A stretch of 64,000 nucleotides of DNA from Mixophyes australis (GCA_036250195.1 JAVHZZ010000001.1:374834707-374898706); one strand, 5' to 3'; shown: positions 11,222 to 24,300, counted from the first letter of the stretch. A program made the numbers and translations. The notes: a model not told the origin generated them from the sequence alone.

Positions 11222-13689
11222 AATTAATTCTGAGAAAAACATTTACAATTACAATTTACAATTTACACATGTCCAGTGACATTGAATCAAATATTACATT
11301 TTATTTAAAAGGGTAGCATACAATTTACCCAATGGTAACTACTTTACTTCATATTTGCCTATTTTCAATCTGGATCTGCCAGAGGGAAAATGAATTATTG
11401 GTGTGGAGTGGGGTGGGATGTCGTAAATCACATCATATTTGCCCTGCCCCCACATGGCTATGGTCTCTGCATATACTAAAAATCAGTTTGTAGTACTTTC
11501 TTGCTACTTAGTAGAATACAGGAGTTTTTATCCCTATGCATCCATACTACCAATGCCATAATCTTCAGGAATCACATTTTCTTCATTTTTATCCCTACCT
11601 GTATATTATGCTACGAATATTCAATATTATAGTACTAACATTGTTAACAAGATCCTATTCATTACCTTCCTCATTATCCTTACCAAAAAGCACAATATCA
11701 GGATGTTTTGGCAACTGACTTGTACCCTTACAGACAGATGCACACACCAAATGTCTGTTATATACAAAGTGCTGCAAAAGGTCGGCAGCACTGTACATGA
11801 CATATTCAGTAGTACACAATAAACAGAAAGCAACAACCATAACACATTACATAATACATGTTAAACAAAATAATACAAAGAGCAGAAAGTGAGCGTGATG
11901 TAATGTCCAACTTGAAGTATGCCTGGGCTGGGAGCTGGAGAGCAAGTCAGAGAATCAAGGTAAATGCAGCAAGTGTGGTTAGACACAACAGTAACACCGG
12001 TCTCTAGTACAGTATTCCTCAGGAATACTTTTATGTTTCATACGGTATTTCAAGTGTCACCAGTGTCTCTATACTATAGTGAGGGTAGAGATGAGTGAAG
12101 TTGTGGCGAAATTTCACATGAGTTGAATTTGTCTTACAGAGGTGTAAAATCTCTACAATACTTCTAGTTCTGCTTTTGCTTCCCCATTCATGGAGCTGGG
12201 ATGACAACAGGGTAAAACCATTCTGCTCTGTGTGTGAATATAGAATCACAAATGACAGGGGAATTTGAGTCAGAACAGAGAGGTGGAATTCTACACAGAA
12301 TGCATGAAGTCAATTTTTGCCAAAAAAGAATACAACTATCTTCATTTTAATGTGGAATTAGACAAATATTTCAAAGAACAATTTTAAAAATTGTGATCAT
12401 CCCAGGTTGAGGGGAGCAACTTCATAAGTTATTTTAGGATGAGGTTTAAGCATCATTTCTGTGTACCAACAACTAATACAGTGAATACCAGTTTCTGCCA
12501 GTAAAAAATAATAATCATTTACTGGTTCCTCGTGGTTCAGTCTCTTGTCTGTCTCCAGCCATTGGGGTTCAACTACTAGAGTACAGGTAATAAAGCTTAT
12601 TTTCTATAAACTGATTAAACACAATAAATTCTATTTCATGCACAATTTTAGATTGCAACACGGTTGTCCCCACAACAATAGGACAACCTGGAGTAGTCTT
12701 GGGCTTATGTGTGTGGAGATTTGGTTCTTTGTTAATAAATTAAAAGGTTGAACAGTGGATTTGGTTGTACGAGAATTAACATCACTGCCTGAGATATTGT
12801 AGAGGAAGTAGTTTCAGATGACAAACAGTACGCATAAAGATTGTTTGTAAAAACCTTTGATCATTAGTAGATGTTGATAGTGCTTTCTTCCCCTGGTCTG
12901 CACAATTTGTGCACTTCAGGGAAAAAATAAAATAGCAGTAATAAAGGGAAATCTATTTTCAAAACATTCTTCAACCAATTCATCATCGAAAGGAGTAAAT
13001 AACCTATCGAGTAACATAATGTTGAAGTTTTATATCTCTCTGAAACAGCTGACAATATACAATGTTCCATGTTCTGTCATATAGTCTTGTATAGCCATAA
13101 TTACTATAGATCCGCCTTTATAAATAGGCTCATTTAATATGAGGTATAGTCCATTAAGGACTGTAGGGTACATTTTGCTTGGGCATTTGAATTATATAAT
13201 CATTTCTTATACCCACACAACGGATTTTACTAATTTCTTTTAAACAAGTTTATTATGTATTTCCACAGTGTGAATGGTAAGACCTAACAAGTTACTTGTA
13301 CTACAAATAGAGTGATGAAACTGGGAAAGAGGACTGTCATGTTTACAAGTAGAAGAGTAAGTATCCTGCATGGCAAAATGTGCTTTCAATTGAATTAAAA
13401 AAATAAATTAAATAAAGAAATGTCAAACTCAAACCTATCATCTAGTGTGTTATAAAATGCAATCGCTTATTCAACATCGTCCGCTCAATACCTGACATAG
13501 GTCTAGGTTAAATATTAATCACTAGATCAGAAAGCTTCACTATGGTCCTGGTTATTATGCTCACTTTTGCAGATATCTTTTTAATTTGCCAAAACTCATT
13601 TGTCTTTTCTGTGTTTTTCTAAAAAAGGTTGTTTATCTGAGCCAGTAGTTGCTGTTACTGACCTTCAACCACATACTCCAGTGTATCTG
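11222..13689. other. AT-rich stretch with one dispersed repeat
   Basis: No gene is recognised. A segment at about 12495-12800 resembles 17830-18010: both contain TACTGGTT, CCAGCCATT, CAACTACTAGAGT and a later GAGGAAGTAG. They are a diverged pair of an unnamed repeat. Confidence 0.45.
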
Positions 13690-14110
13690 GTAACTGCAAT
13701 GCAGATCCCCATAAATACGTGGTTTTGCAATGCAGACCTCAGATCCCTTGCGGCTTTGCAATGCTAACCACACAATATGTAGTGACTTTGCAATAGAGGT
13801 CCAAGAATCTTTGGTTGCTTTACAATATAGACCCATATCTCTGGAGGCTTTACAATATAGACCCACATCTCTGGAGACTTTACAATATAGACCCATATCT
13901 CTGGTGGCTTTACAATATAGACCCATATCTCTGGTGGCCTTACAATATAGACCCGTATCTCTGGTGGCTTTACAATATAGACCCATATCTCTGGTGGCTT
14001 TACAATATAGACCCATATCTCTGGAAGTTTTACAATATAGACCAATGTCTCTGGAGGCTTTACAATATAGACCGATATCTCTGGAGGCTTTACAATGTTG
14101 ACCCCAAAAT
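13690..14110 (+). repeat. 30-bp minisatellite
   Basis: Nine exact-length 30-bp units (13821-14090) start TACAATATAGACC and contain ATCTCTGG, with a few substitutions. Degenerate units extend the array on the left from about 13690 (TTTGCAATGCAGACC) and on the right to about 14110. Because 30 is divisible by three, several frames on both strands stay open and give periodic peptides. These are not supported as genes. Confidence 0.9.
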
Positions 14111-14839
14111 TGCTGGCACCTTCACAATTCAGAACAAAATTAAAATATGGAAGACATGAATATTCTAGATCATATATATAGATCTTATAAATAAATCAGT
14201 ATGCATTCAAAATAGTATGCATACTATAAAAGGTGCTGTCCTCTAACACCATGCAATGCATAACTGTGATCAATAATAGTGTACCCACACAGAGATAACA
14301 TGCAAAACATTATATTCTTTTTAGCAAAAGTTAATTACTGCAACCCTTATACAGTGTGCAACATGCAAAATGGGTTGACATTTCCCAAAATATATCAATG
14401 TTTGGTCCACAGAGCTATGCACAGTATTTTTGCTATAAAACTCAAATGAACAACATATGCTAAGAACTTGTTGTTTTGTTTTTAATAGTTGTCATGGCTA
14501 CAGGTCAGTTTAATATGCAATAGTAATAAATCTATCAGATTTTACATTTGTGCAGGCTCCAGAACAATCTGGCCCAATGCCTAATTTCAGATGTTCCAAT
14601 AGACTATTCACAGCTTTTGTCTGAAGACAGATATGTTTGAAATGTTTTGCAGTTACTCGCATAGAGGGAAAATCTATTGTTTTCTTGGTCCCAAAAATAA
14701 ATTAAATTACTTTATAGATCTCAGGAGGCGCGGTAAAAGACTGATCTGTGTTTCATATTCATGTTGTAAAATTGCCATTTCTAGTTATATTCTTTTTGTA
14801 CCTATAAATAGAAAAACAATAAATATTACATTGATGAGG

Positions 14840-14840
<1 letters not shown>
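14111..14840. other. AT-rich stretch, nothing recognised
   Basis: No open frame with a recognisable domain, no RNA gene and no clear repeat boundary. Confidence 0.5.
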
Positions 14841-14884
<44 letters not shown>

Positions 14885-14886
14885 TA

Positions 14887-14911
<25 letters not shown>
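14841..14911. repeat. (TA)n microsatellite
   Basis: Nearly pure TA dinucleotides, with a short AATATAA interruption near 14881. Confidence 0.97.
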
Positions 14912-14919
<8 letters not shown>

Positions 14920-15948
14920 TTTAATGGTTGTATGCAAGGTATAACCTTAAATCATACCTCCCAATATTCCAATTTTTTAACTCAGGAGAGGGCATGGCCA
15001 ACTCACAATGGGAGCTTGGCATATTTCAAGCCGACATGACCACATCATGATGACAGCATGGCCAAGCCCTCTGGGTGTGTGCCTATTCTCTCTGACTACA
15101 CTGATTCCAAACCACTTCAATCACTCTCCTGAGAACACCCTTGCACTCCCAAAGCACCAGAGGCAGGTGTGAAGAGAATTCTCTGTGCAGAGCAGCAGTC
15201 AGTGGGACATAACTCCCAACATTCCCAGTAGTTGAACAAACATCTAGGGTGCTGTGAAGTACCTAATACTTTGGACCGTCCCTTCTCAATTGGAACAGTT
15301 GGGATTTAACTAACTATCTTTCTTCCAAAATCTGTCCAGGCAAAATAAGCCCCACTCAAAATCCCCACAAACCGGGCCCTTAATCCACACAAATCCTACC
15401 TACCACGATTTGCCCAATCACACCCACTTACCAACCAACCACACCCACTTCATGTTAAAGCACTCTCACACTTTCACATAAGCCACACCCTTTCAAAGTC
15501 CGAGGATCAGGACTGTTCCACTGAAATTAAAACTGTAGGAAGGTATGTGGCACAATTTTAGATGGGGATAAGTTATGTAGGGTAGTGTTGATACATTCTA
15601 TTCTATGACACTACTGGTAAGGTTATAGAATATTCTGTGTAATATGGATGTGGCTAGCGGATGAACCTAGTTTAAGGTTCTAATGAAATTCCACCCTGCA
15701 TAGAAGTAATTTTTAATATGAAAGTCTCTTTTGCAGAACATTTATTTACAGTTTGTTTATAAACTTAGCAAGCTCAGTTTAGTAGACTCTGTGGGGAGCT
15801 GGCTATCTTATTTTACCTACAACTGCTTGATACATAGATATAAATATTTGTGTTATCTTTAAAGGTTCTTCAATATTAACTAGTAATGTATGTGCTTTGG
15901 TGCCAAGGATGATTTATGAAAGAGCAAAAGTGCAGTGCAAACGCTCTT
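14912..15948. other. Non-coding stretch with probable dispersed repeat
   Basis: The phrase CATACCTCCCAA at about 14957 recurs at 63092 (ACATACCTCCCAACTGTCC), suggesting members of one dispersed family. The rest (15560-15948) is unremarkable. Confidence 0.4.
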
Positions 15949-16024
15949 CTGTTGGGTTAAGCGCCTACTGTTGGGTTAAGCGCCTACTGTTGGGTTAAGC
16001 GCCTACTGTTGGGTTAAGCGCCTA
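15949..16024 (+). repeat. 19-bp tandem repeat, four units
   Basis: Four identical units of CTGTTGGGTTAAGCGCCTA start at 15949, 15968, 15987 and 16006. Identity between units implies recent expansion. Confidence 0.95.
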
Positions 16025-17396
16025 CTTTTGTGCACGTGAACAGTTAGCACATTGCAAAGTTTTTAAAAGTGATCAGATAAATTTGTGGGCCAGTATAGCA
16101 GCATCTGCATGCTTGCAAAAGTTTGCACCATCCAATGGGAGTAGTTGATTGGTTTAAGAGTGTGATTTGTGTAACACCCCCTCTGGAGTTGTTATTCACA
16201 CCTCCCAGTGACCAAATGTGTGTCCCTGGCACTAGGACTCACAGGAGATACGCCAAGAATGGTTGCTTAACAACATAAGGTTGTAGGAGCTGAATAGAAG
16301 CTGTGTGGTGAGAGAGTAACAGCCAGAGACCTGGGATGGAGGGGAGGAAGTTCGGGGATCCCACCTCCCCTACAATCTGGGGAGCTGGTCCATGGTCTGC
16401 TGTCAAAAGAGCCAAAGTATATAATGACAGACAGAACATGAGTGAAATGGGACAGATTTGAGGGAGAAATTACGTGACTTTATGAAAGAGAACCAGCATC
16501 TGAGTGAGAGATATTCTACTGACATCAGAGAGGCATCAAACAAGTGAGTGATGTTACCTCCACAGAGGAGGGGTGAGTTGCACTTGAGAGAGCACCAGAG
16601 ACAGTGCCATAGCCTAGTGAGTGATGTTACACCCACTGAGGAGGAGTGAGTGAAACACTGCTGACTGTACTAGTATCATACAATGTGACTGTCCTAGTAT
16701 CATACAATGTGACTGCCCTAGTATCATAACCATGTCAACCACCTAAGAACCACCTAAGAACTGTGGAGGAGATTGCACAGTAGATGCATATAGATACTTT
16801 ATTATCTGAAACCCAAGTATTGTGCTGAAGTGAAGTAGGAGTGCAAAGGAGTGTCCCCACTTAACAGACACTGCTGTAAAACCCATATGAGCGGGGACCC
16901 TCTGGTCACTTATGCCCTCACCCATTGGCTAGACAGGGCAGAGTAGAAAGCGCAGATGCTCATGCTCCACCATCTTCCACACAAAGTGACTGAGGGTTAA
17001 GCTTGTTAAGGGAGAGTTAGTCAGCTGAGTTTTGTACTGAAATGAAGATTTTATTTTACAGGGTGGGACTATAAGTAAACTGGCTGGAAAGAATTCCCTA
17101 GTTTATGGGCAGGTACACAATCTTTACCACGAAAAAAAGGTCTTCTCTGTCTGGTCAGAGGTTCCAGTCACTGAACCTCATCCCTATACTTCTAATGGTA
17201 CACATTCCAGTGCGCATAGAAAGTGCATTTCTATGTGCACTGTAACCACTTATAATATAAATATTCAAACACCTAAAAATGGTACGGGTGATAAAGTACT
17301 GATGACTACTCAATTGCATGAGTAATTTAAGATATACATGAAGGTAACCAAGTCATAATTTTGGAGAAAAACATTTAGAAATCTTCATTAATTCAT
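16025..17396. other. Non-coding stretch with short tandem repeat
   Basis: A 24-bp unit (GACTG, CTAGTATCATA, CAATGT) is repeated at 16663, 16687 and, partially, at 16711. Nothing else is recognised. Confidence 0.6.
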
Positions 17397-17412
17397 TATT
17401 ATTATTATTATA

Positions 17413-17453
<41 letters not shown>
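17397..17453. repeat. (ATT)n microsatellite
   Basis: Trinucleotide ATT array with one TAATT interruption near 17411. Read on the minus strand it yields the asparagine run of a spurious open frame. Confidence 0.95.
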
Positions 17454-17454
<1 letters not shown>

Positions 17455-18649
17455 GATTTCTAAAGTACCACACCTCTTCCCAGTGTCAGACAGTGGGGAA
17501 ACAGGACATACATTAAACAGGGACATACAAGGTAGACAAAATAAATTGCCTGTTCTTACCTGTGTTCTGATGCGGCTTGACTCCTGGACCATGCTATTGT
17601 ATTAACGCTTAGAACTTTGCTGTGCTGTTGCTCACCAGTGTACTGACCCGGCTTGACTTCTGTACCACGCTATTGAAATTCCCTTTGGAACTTTGCCTTT
17701 GATAATTACTTTCCTGTGTACTGATCCAGAATTACCTTTGGATCTTACTTCTGTATTAACCCTTGGCATTCATCATTACTGTCCAACAACCTATCTACCC
17801 TGTTGAACATGAATTCCACATATTTTGTTTCTACAAGTTAAAGAAATGATCATATACTGGTTACTCATGGTACAATCTACAATCTACTTCCAGCCATTTG
17901 CATCCAACTACTAGAGTGCAGGTACTAAGGTTTATTCTCCTTATACAGGTGACAGAGTGTGGCTCAGAATAGAGATTGGGAGAATTGATGCATTAGTGTG
18001 GGCAGTATATGAGGAAGTAGGTGAAGCATTAGTAAAGTTAATTCATGAAGTGGGTTATCCTAAGGGGAAAGTAGGTTGGACTTTGATGGGACTTTTTTTT
18101 TACTGTTTTCCCCATGTATATTTTCTAGAGTATCAGCAAACCTGCAAATGTGTATCAAAACAGAAGTGGATGTGTACCTTGAAATTCAGTTGGTGGAAAA
18201 CTACCCGATTACTTGTCCTAAAGGAGAAATACAACCTTGCAACTTTAATGGTACAGTAAAACATTGCTAGAGTTACTTGATGTACTAATGTCAATGCTGT
18301 ATCAGAGTCCCAATCACAGTCTTCAAATTATCATCTTTCAATTTGATGAAAACCACCAAATTTACTATAGACCAAACCACCACTAAAACGACTAAAAAAC
18401 ACAGTTTCACATAGCAGCACTTTACAAATTACCATTCTGATTCTTAACATGATCAAAATACAAACAGTCAGATATACTAAGCTGCTGTCTTACAAACCGC
18501 TGGGAATACCGCCAGAAAAACAGCCAGAAAAAATAGGTGATATTGCTCAAACCACTGGGGTTTGAGCTATCTTGCCTGTCAGCGTGAGAAAATAATATGC
18601 AAAAAGAAATGCCCATTTTCTTCTATTATTAAATCTAGTTGTTAAGAAA
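17454..18649. other. LTR-like fragments and dispersed repeat
   Basis: 17530-17800 has two or three degenerate units (GACCCGGCTTGACTTC, CTATTG, GGAACTTTGC) about 85 bp apart, resembling the U3 repeats of decayed LTRs. 17830-18010 is the partner of the repeat at 12.5 kb. An exon-like stretch at 18127-18268 is discussed in the findings. No certain gene. Confidence 0.35.
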
Positions 18650-19570
18650 TATAGTGATCACTGCAGTACGCCGGATCAGTTGCCTAGCAACAGTAGCCGG
18701 CATTCTTTTTCTGTCAGCCAACAGTGGATTGTACCCTGATGTACCAAGTGTATAGTGATCACCACCACATACCAGATCTGTGACCAGTGTCTTTTCCCTG
18801 TCAGATGAGAGTGGATAACGTCCTCCTATGTTTCACTGCTGCAAGTCAAATCGATAAGTGCCATCCTTTCCCTGTCACCTGGTGGTAGAGTGTACTCTGC
18901 TGTGTTTAGTTATGCAGTGGTCACCGCTGCACGTGCAATGTGTTACCAGCATTTCCTGTTACTTGCATTTCTCCAGCAGCGTGTATTGTACTAAGTTTCG
19001 TGTATGTGTAAGATGTCTGCAGCTACACTCTGATTTAGTTGCTTAACTACAATAGTAGCAGCCTTTCCTTCCATGCAGTCGGTGCCTCATTGACTTTCTT
19101 CAGCTCTCAGTCTGGCAGCATCAGCTGTGCAATCATTTGCTGCACTCTTGCAGCTATTCATCCTGCAATATGCCCCTTGTTTCTGCTGGCTTTATAAACC
19201 CTCTACTGTTACCATTCTAATGCTGTGCCTTGTATCCTGATCTGTTCTGTTCTTGGTGTTTGATCCATATTGTTTAAAGAATTCTCTATCTTCTCCTGTT
19301 CCAGGTCTTCACTTGTTAAATGGATCTGCATAAATATCTCTACCTGCCCTGACCCCTGGCTTGTTAATGGAACTGATGTCCTCCCTTGCTCCTGACCTTG
19401 GCTTGTCCATTACTCTATATTAAACCTTGCCAGTATGATTCTTAATTTACTCTGCTGTTACCATCTAGGTTACTCACTACTTCCAAGGATTTTCTGTTCA
19501 CTCCAATGGGCAATGATAAGATCAACAACTACTACTACCCGAGTTTAAGTCCTGGGGGCAACTGAGTACA
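18650..19570 (+). repeat. Degenerate tandem units, possible old LTR
   Basis: Loose repeats of about 90-110 bp share TAGTGATCACCAC-like and CCTTTCCCTGTCA-like blocks (18652, 18750, 18860). A TATAAA-like box at about 19192 follows, and a downstream part rich in CCTGACC and CTTGGCTTG resembles the 3' halves of the LTRs in this window. Ends and target duplication could not be found. Confidence 0.35.
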
Positions 19571-19784
19571 GTGGAACACATATAGTTCCTCAGACACGAG
19601 GGCTGCTGAAGGTGAACATCTTGCAAAACAGTTCTAGTGGTTGAGGATCACATGTCATATTGCCCTTAATACTAGTGTGGCAGGTCTTACAGTAAATAAA
19701 TGTATTGTGTCCCGCTTTTATCTTTACCAACTCTAATCTGTCACACAAATAACACTTGACAGAAACATAAGTATATATATAACG

Positions 19785-20160
19785 CTAAAGTTTTGGAGTT
19801 GACAAGCTTGTTGTCAGAATCTTTAATTCTGTTTTGTTTAACGGTATCAATAACAAAAATTTGCCATCAGATTTATAATGATAGGTATGATAAAGATTAT
19901 CCTTAAACAGCTTGTGGTTTTTATCTTCTAATCCGTCAAATAGTCTTGTCACAGTATCACCAATCACACCAAATTCTGTAATTGTGGATTTTTTTGTCCT
20001 GTCCTGCTCCGCCTTTTCAAGTGAGTCGCCATTCAATCCTGCCCCCAGTCCCATCACCAGCCTGCCGCACTGCAGGGGTACTGTGCATGCGCAAACAGGG
20101 TTTTTCACGCATGCACAAATCATTTGAATACGTCTTTCGATCAAATTCTTTTGATGCAAT
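19785..20160 (-). pseudogene. piggyBac-type transposase relic
   Basis: Minus-strand frame with the run VIGDTVTRLFDGLEDKNHKL followed by FKDNLYHTY. In piggyBac transposases a similar block (G-x-V-V-x-R-L-x-x-G-L, then H-x-L-F-x-D-N-F-Y) carries one of the catalytic aspartates; here that D is kept in KDN. Homology ends soon after, and the upstream N-terminal part (to 20276) is unrelated or scrambled. The intact protein would be over 500 residues, so this is a small decayed fragment. TTAA-flanked ends were not found. The family call rests on one motif. Confidence 0.5.
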
Positions 20161-20276
20161 GGTTGGATGCCATCATATCGAAAAACTTCAATGGCAGAAG
20201 CCCAGCCATCATTTGATGGTGCACATCTGATGTCCGTGCCTACCAAGAATCTGGGAGAAGCAGAGACTCGCGCCAC

Positions 20277-22297
20277 GGAGCGGGAGTGTTGTTATCAATA
20301 GGCACCGATGGCCAGATGCACTGATACAAAAAATACATATAGGATATACACTGACACAAAAATACCCACGAGCGCTAAATGTCCAAAAATGTGGACATTT
20401 ACTATTTATGTTGAATTGAATAGACACAATACAAAAAAACCTGTTAGATGAATACAATCACAATTTCTAACCCAATCTAGAGTACTTACCTGTTTATTAT
20501 AGCACAACATTTGAATTATATTATGTTGAAAAACTACACCACTTTATCTTTGCAAACTGTTTTAAAACATTTGTGAATGTGCCCCAATCGCATGCACAGA
20601 AATTGTAAATGTGTTGTCATTTAATAGATTTTATTATTGAATAAATTGAACAATTTAGTCATATTTATTCAAACTTCAAAAAGTTTTGCTATTAAAAATA
20701 AAAAATATTTTTAAATAAAAGTAAACTTACACATATGTGCCAGTATCCCTGAAGAGGTTAAAAACAAGTGCATACAAGTAATCGCGTTTAGTCACATACA
20801 ATGGTACTTAGCTCTGTTTTGACTTCAACTGTGCAACTAAAAATCTTGAACTATTGTTGCCTCCTGAATTTTGGATTATACATAAGGCATTTTGCTATTT
20901 CAATACAAGGAATAGTCCAATGTAACATGATTATCTAAAGTTAATTTTTCCAAATCTCCACATGCTAAACTTGGACATTAATTGTTTTCTAAAAATATAA
21001 AACCTTGGACATAAATTATAGTCTAAAAATATAAAAAAAATGTGGACTTTAATTGTACTAAAAAAATTAAACACTGTAAACCAATCAGAGAATAAACAGA
21101 TATAATGTAGTACATTTCAAGGCATCATTATCAATACATATTTATATGTGGTATGTCTTATTGCAAATAACTTCACCATGTGTAAAATCTAAATAATAAA
21201 CACATGATGGCAGCACTGAGCTGAATCATGTTTAGTTGATTCCATCTCATTGCAGTGATTACTTATCCTGTGGCTTTTCTGGATAAATTGTGCTTTATTT
21301 AAAAATGCACATAAAGTTGAAACATTTTTCTCTACAGATGTACTCTATGCCATCAAATATCCATCTGGGAGAGCGTGACCTGCCAGAAATTGTAATGCCT
21401 AAAATATTTTCACATAAAAAAATAAAAATAAAATCCATAAAGCAGAAACATATTAACTAATAGAAGCATACAAACATTTGAAATGGGTATCAGATTCAGT
21501 GTAACTATCTCATGGTTTTATAAAACCACTATAAAATATATATTTAGAAAAAAAAACTACACATTCTTTTAACAGAGGTAAATATGGAGAAATAAATATA
21601 AGGCAAACTTATGGCAAGCAATAGTATGCCTAATTATATCCCTAACCATATGTGTGAGATCTGGTAGTGTGTTATGAGGTGTATGTACAGTGTAAGGTAA
21701 AATAGATGGCTTGACAGGCTATCCTAGTGCACTAATTGTCATAATGTTATACCTCCTGCCAGGGTGATAACTAACTAGGGCTGTGCTAGAAGGGCACAGG
21801 ATTATGAATATTTTAGGTTAATTTGGTTAAAATGGAGGTCAAGGGGGCAACAGTTTTCCATCTTGCCCCAGGCACTAAAGATTTAAGTTATGGCTCTGCC
21901 ATCTGCCTTCTGTTTCCCTCATTGTCTCATAGCACCTTCCATGCTTTGCTCATAACTCCATTTCAGTGAACAGGTAGCAGGACAAGCTTCGGCGTAGGTC
22001 ATACCTGCTGCCAAGTAGGCGGTAAATTTGATGCCAAAACTAATCCAAAGCCATATCTGGTGCCAAATTTAGTGGTCAGCTACTTCTGATGCCAGGATTA
22101 ACATGCAGAGTCATACCTGGAACCAATACTTATGTATAGAGCCTCTCATCCCAAAATACCATCATATGCCCCTCGCTTGCTAAAACTAATGTGTACAGCA
22201 ATATCTGCAGTCATACATGGTTGCAAGACCAATTTTCATTGCAATTTTTTTAGGGTGGCCGATTTAGTCTCTGTCCCCTTTTTATAAAAAATGTTAA
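20277..22297. other. AT-rich stretch, nothing recognised
   Basis: Long AT-rich DNA without coding signal. Short A/T runs only. Confidence 0.5.
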
Positions 22298-22548
22298 CAG
22301 TATAGGGTGCTAGGGCAATCCCCCCCTTTCCCACGGTAGCAGTGACATTCTGTCTGCAGCCGCACACTATGCGCAGTCCGTGGCTGCAGAGACAAGTAGG
22401 CAAAGTATGCTTTGAGAGCGGCCGGGCAGCATACTTGTCTCTGCAGACACAGACCGCGCATAGTGTGTGGCTGCAGACAGAACATCCCTGTTAGATGGGG
22501 GGGGTGATTGCCCAGATCACTCCCCCCCCCAACCTGGATCCGCCAGTG
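22298..22548. mobile_element. Palindromic hAT-like MITE
   Basis: The interior is a long inverted repeat: CTGTCTGCAGCCGCACACTA near 22350 pairs with TAGTGTGTGGCTGCAGACAG near 22460, and AAGTATGCTT pairs with AGCATACTTG around the centre. The right end is CCTGGATCCGCCAGTG, matching the end of the MITE at 35464-35727. The left end has lost the matching GGCGGATCC part, and no 8-bp duplication remains. Confidence 0.65.
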
Positions 22549-22629
22549 CTCCTAATACAGGGGAGTGGTGTACTTGGAGAGTCTTCATTCTGCTCCTTAC
22601 ATTGGGCCCTTATACTTTAACTTGCCTTA

Positions 22630-24082
22630 TCTATAATATAAAAGCCTAGCGGCGTGTGTTAGTCTGTGTGTGAAAAAAACTACCAGGTGACAGAGTGCTC
22701 AAGCTGCAGCGCCACCTGCTGGGCGGAGTTATATACTACACTGACCTACTAAATTCTTAGCATTATCTATAATATAAAAGCCTAGCGGCGAGTGTGAGTC
22801 TATGTGTGGAAAAAACTACCAGGTGACAGAGTGCTCAAGCTGCAGCGCCACCTGCTGGGCAGAGTTATATACTACACTGACCTACTAAATTCTTAGCATT
22901 ATCTAATATATAAAAGTAAAAGCCTAGCGGCGTGTGTTAGTGTGTGTGTGTGTGTGTAAAAAAAACTATTCTCTCAGAAAGGACTTATCCAATTGACCTG
23001 AAATTTGGTATACTGACATTATTTGACAAAAAAATTAGAATAGTGAAGTCAGTTAACTTCCATCATCCCCCCTTCAACCCGTGGGAGGGGTAGTAAAGGC
23101 TAAATTTACGAGTTGAGGGGTCAAACTCATTTTTGTGAGGTAATTTTACCTCATGAACACACATTAAAAAGGGCGCTTGCGTCGGGAAGTAACACTCTTC
23201 CCCTGAGGAGGCCTGGGCTAGGCCCAAATGCATGACAAGAACCTTTTTAAGACCTTAAGTAGCTTGATTTGACTAGAATGCATGAGTATCATGCACGGGT
23301 TAACTTGTCTAATATATAAAAGTAAAAGCCTAGTGGCGTGTGTTAGTCTATGTGTGGAAAAAACTACCGGGTGACAGAGTGCTCAAGCTGCAGCGCCACC
23401 TGCTGGGCGGAGTTATATACTACACTGACCTACTAAATTCTTAGCATTATCTAATATATAAAAGTAAAAGCCTAGCGGCGTGAGTTAGTGTGTGTGTGTG
23501 TGATAAAAACTATTTTCTCAGAAAGGACATATCCAATTGACCTGAAATTTGGTATACTGACATTATTTGACAAAAAAATTAGAATAGTGAAGTCAGTTAA
23601 CTTCCATCATCACCCCTTCCCCCCGTGGGAGGGGTAGTAAAGGCTAAATTTACGAGTTGAGGGCTCAAACTCATTTTCGTGAGGTAATTTTACCTCATGA
23701 ACACACATGGGTAGCGGCATGTGTTAGTGTGTGGAAAAAACTATTTTCTCAGAAAGGACTCATCCAATTGACCTGAAATTTAGTATACTGACATTATTTG
23801 ACAAAAAAATTAGAATAGTGAAGTCAGTTAACTTCCATCATCCCCCCTTCCCCCCATGGGAGGGATAGTAAATGCTAAATTTACAAGTTGAGGGGTCAAA
23901 CTCATTTTTGTGAGGTAATTTTACCTCATGAACACACATTAAAAAGGGCGCTTGCGTCGGGAAGTAATGCTCTTCCCCTGAGGAGGCCTGGGCTAGGCCC
24001 AAATGCATGACAAGAACCTTTTTAAGACCTTAAGTAGCTTGATTTACCTAGAATGCATGAGTATCATGCACGGGTTAACTTG
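22630..24082 (+). mobile_element. Head-to-tail array of Helitron-like units
   Basis: At least five or six units each begin with TCTATAATATAAAAG or TCTAATATATAAAAG followed by GCCTAGCGGCG (22630, 22764, 22902, 23308, 23450). Complete units (for example 22902-23307) end with a 7-bp hairpin, TGCATGA-GTA-TCATGCA, followed by CGGGTTAACTTG. A TC start, a 3' hairpin about a dozen bases from the end and no target duplication fit non-autonomous Helitrons; the last four bases are CTTG rather than CTRR. A minus-strand copy lies at 58958-59500. The family call is inference. Confidence 0.6.
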
Positions 24083-24214
24083 TTTCATATAAATGTGCTA
24101 CATCTGTATATATGGGGCCAACTATCAAACAGCCCTCTACCCTTATGGATCCCCTTTATGAATGTGTGCATGTGTTTTAGAGAGCTTGAAATTTCATGGG
24201 CTGATAAGAGATCT

Positions 24215-24300
24215 GGGGGTAAATGTATCATACTCCGGTTTTGTCAACTCCCGCGAGTTCGCGGGAGTCGACAAAACCGGGGTATGATACATTTACCCCC
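24215..24300. repeat. Near-perfect 86-nt inverted repeat
   Basis: Arms of about 40 bp start with GGGGGTAAATGTATCATAC on the left and end GTATGATACATTTACCCCC on the right. They pair with only two mismatches around a tiny loop (GAGTTCG region). It is probably a very short foldback MITE. If transcribed it would form a long hairpin suitable for Dicer-type processing; that is inference. Confidence 0.85.

Noticed and set aside
13633..14159. Open frames on both strands with 10-residue periodic peptides; also a CRISPR-like look
   Set aside because: A 30-bp minisatellite keeps frames open by arithmetic. Units are contiguous without unique spacers, so it is not a CRISPR array.
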